From Ruminococcaceae bacterium UBA7030 (GTDB lineage Bacteria; Bacillota; Clostridia; Oscillospirales; Acutalibacteraceae): 13,211 bases of DNA. Shown one piece after another: positions 13,104 through 13,211 of this stretch. Numbering within the stretch: the stretch's first letter is position 1; each line of letters starts with the position of its first letter. Where the stretch lies: assembly GCA_002494125.1 (NCBI GenBank), contig DLBD01000139.1, forward strand, positions 1 through 13,211, written 5' to 3'. Position numbers and translations under genes: made by a program. The notes beneath the pieces were generated by a model that was not told the DNA's origin, did no database searches, and saw nothing but the letters and a program-made list of their open reading frames with translations.

Positions 13104-13211
13104 ATGGAATTTTCATCAAAGTACAGGACAAAAACACTCGACCTCTTTTCAGAGGCTGATATAGACAGCAATGTAAAAATTGCAGGATGGGTAGAGAATA
13201 TCCGTGACCAC
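13104..13211 (+). CDS. aspS: Aspartyl-tRNA synthetase, 5' end (36 residues)
   Basis: The gene runs off the window. The visible N-terminus reads MEFSSKYRTKTLDLF, then VKIAGWVENIRDH, which matches the start of the OB-fold anticodon-binding domain of bacterial AspRS (AGWV followed by RDH, usually continuing GG). The enzyme attaches aspartate to tRNA(Asp), and in non-discriminating forms also to tRNA(Asn). TGGAGG at 13093-13098 precedes the ATG. Only 36 residues are available, so AspRS rather than another class IIb synthetase (AsnRS or LysRS) rests on the RDH motif. The T-box upstream shows regulation by tRNA charging. Confidence 0.78.
   Translation, partial: MEFSSKYRTKTLDLFSEADIDSNVKIAGWVENIRDH

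Overview
The window reads as a chromosomal segment of a low-to-moderate G+C Gram-positive bacterium of class Clostridia, probably an Oscillospiraceae/Ruminococcus-type anaerobe. The evidence is the firmicute-type secY-adk-map-infA-rpmJ-rpsM-rpsK-rpsD-rpoA-rplQ order, a zinc-ribbon adenylate kinase, a zinc-binding form of ribosomal protein S4, a CD1247-like gene next to efp, PASTA and T-box regulation, and strong AGGAGG ribosome binding sites. The genus assignment is inference.

Positions 1-5566 hold the distal part of the S10/spc/alpha ribosomal superoperon, all on the + strand: the 3' end of secY, then adk, map, infA, rpmJ, rpsM, rpsK, rpsD, rpoA and rplQ, closed by a strong intrinsic terminator. 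Spacing is tight except for about 128 nt between map and infA.

Positions 5619-8119 hold a three-gene accessory operon with overlapping genes: a membrane acyltransferase of family 3, an ECF-like sigma-70 factor, and a single-pass membrane protein with a short cytosolic N-terminus and two extracellular PASTA-like domains, which looks like the partner anti-sigma factor. The first and third genes start with TTG. This is the most likely little-described system here: a possible cell-wall-sensing sigma switch linked to an envelope-modifying acyltransferase.

Positions 8164-8770 hold rpsU with its own promoter and terminator. It is followed by a fold-back element of about 137 bp and a second, near-perfect copy of the last ten codons of rpsU plus its terminator, exactly 200 bp downstream.

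Positions 8733-10844 hold aroQ, efp, a CD1247-like zinc-ribbon protein with a Cys/Asp repeat, and a small lipoprotein, ended by a terminator. Positions 10872-12824 hold a GPH-family sugar symporter with an unusual C-terminal membrane extension. Positions 12843-13211 hold a T-box leader and the 5' end of aspS. The best reading of the T-box specifier is AAC (Asn), which would fit a non-discriminating AspRS working with GatCAB to make Asn-tRNA(Asn). No rRNA, tRNA, CRISPR array or transposase gene is visible.
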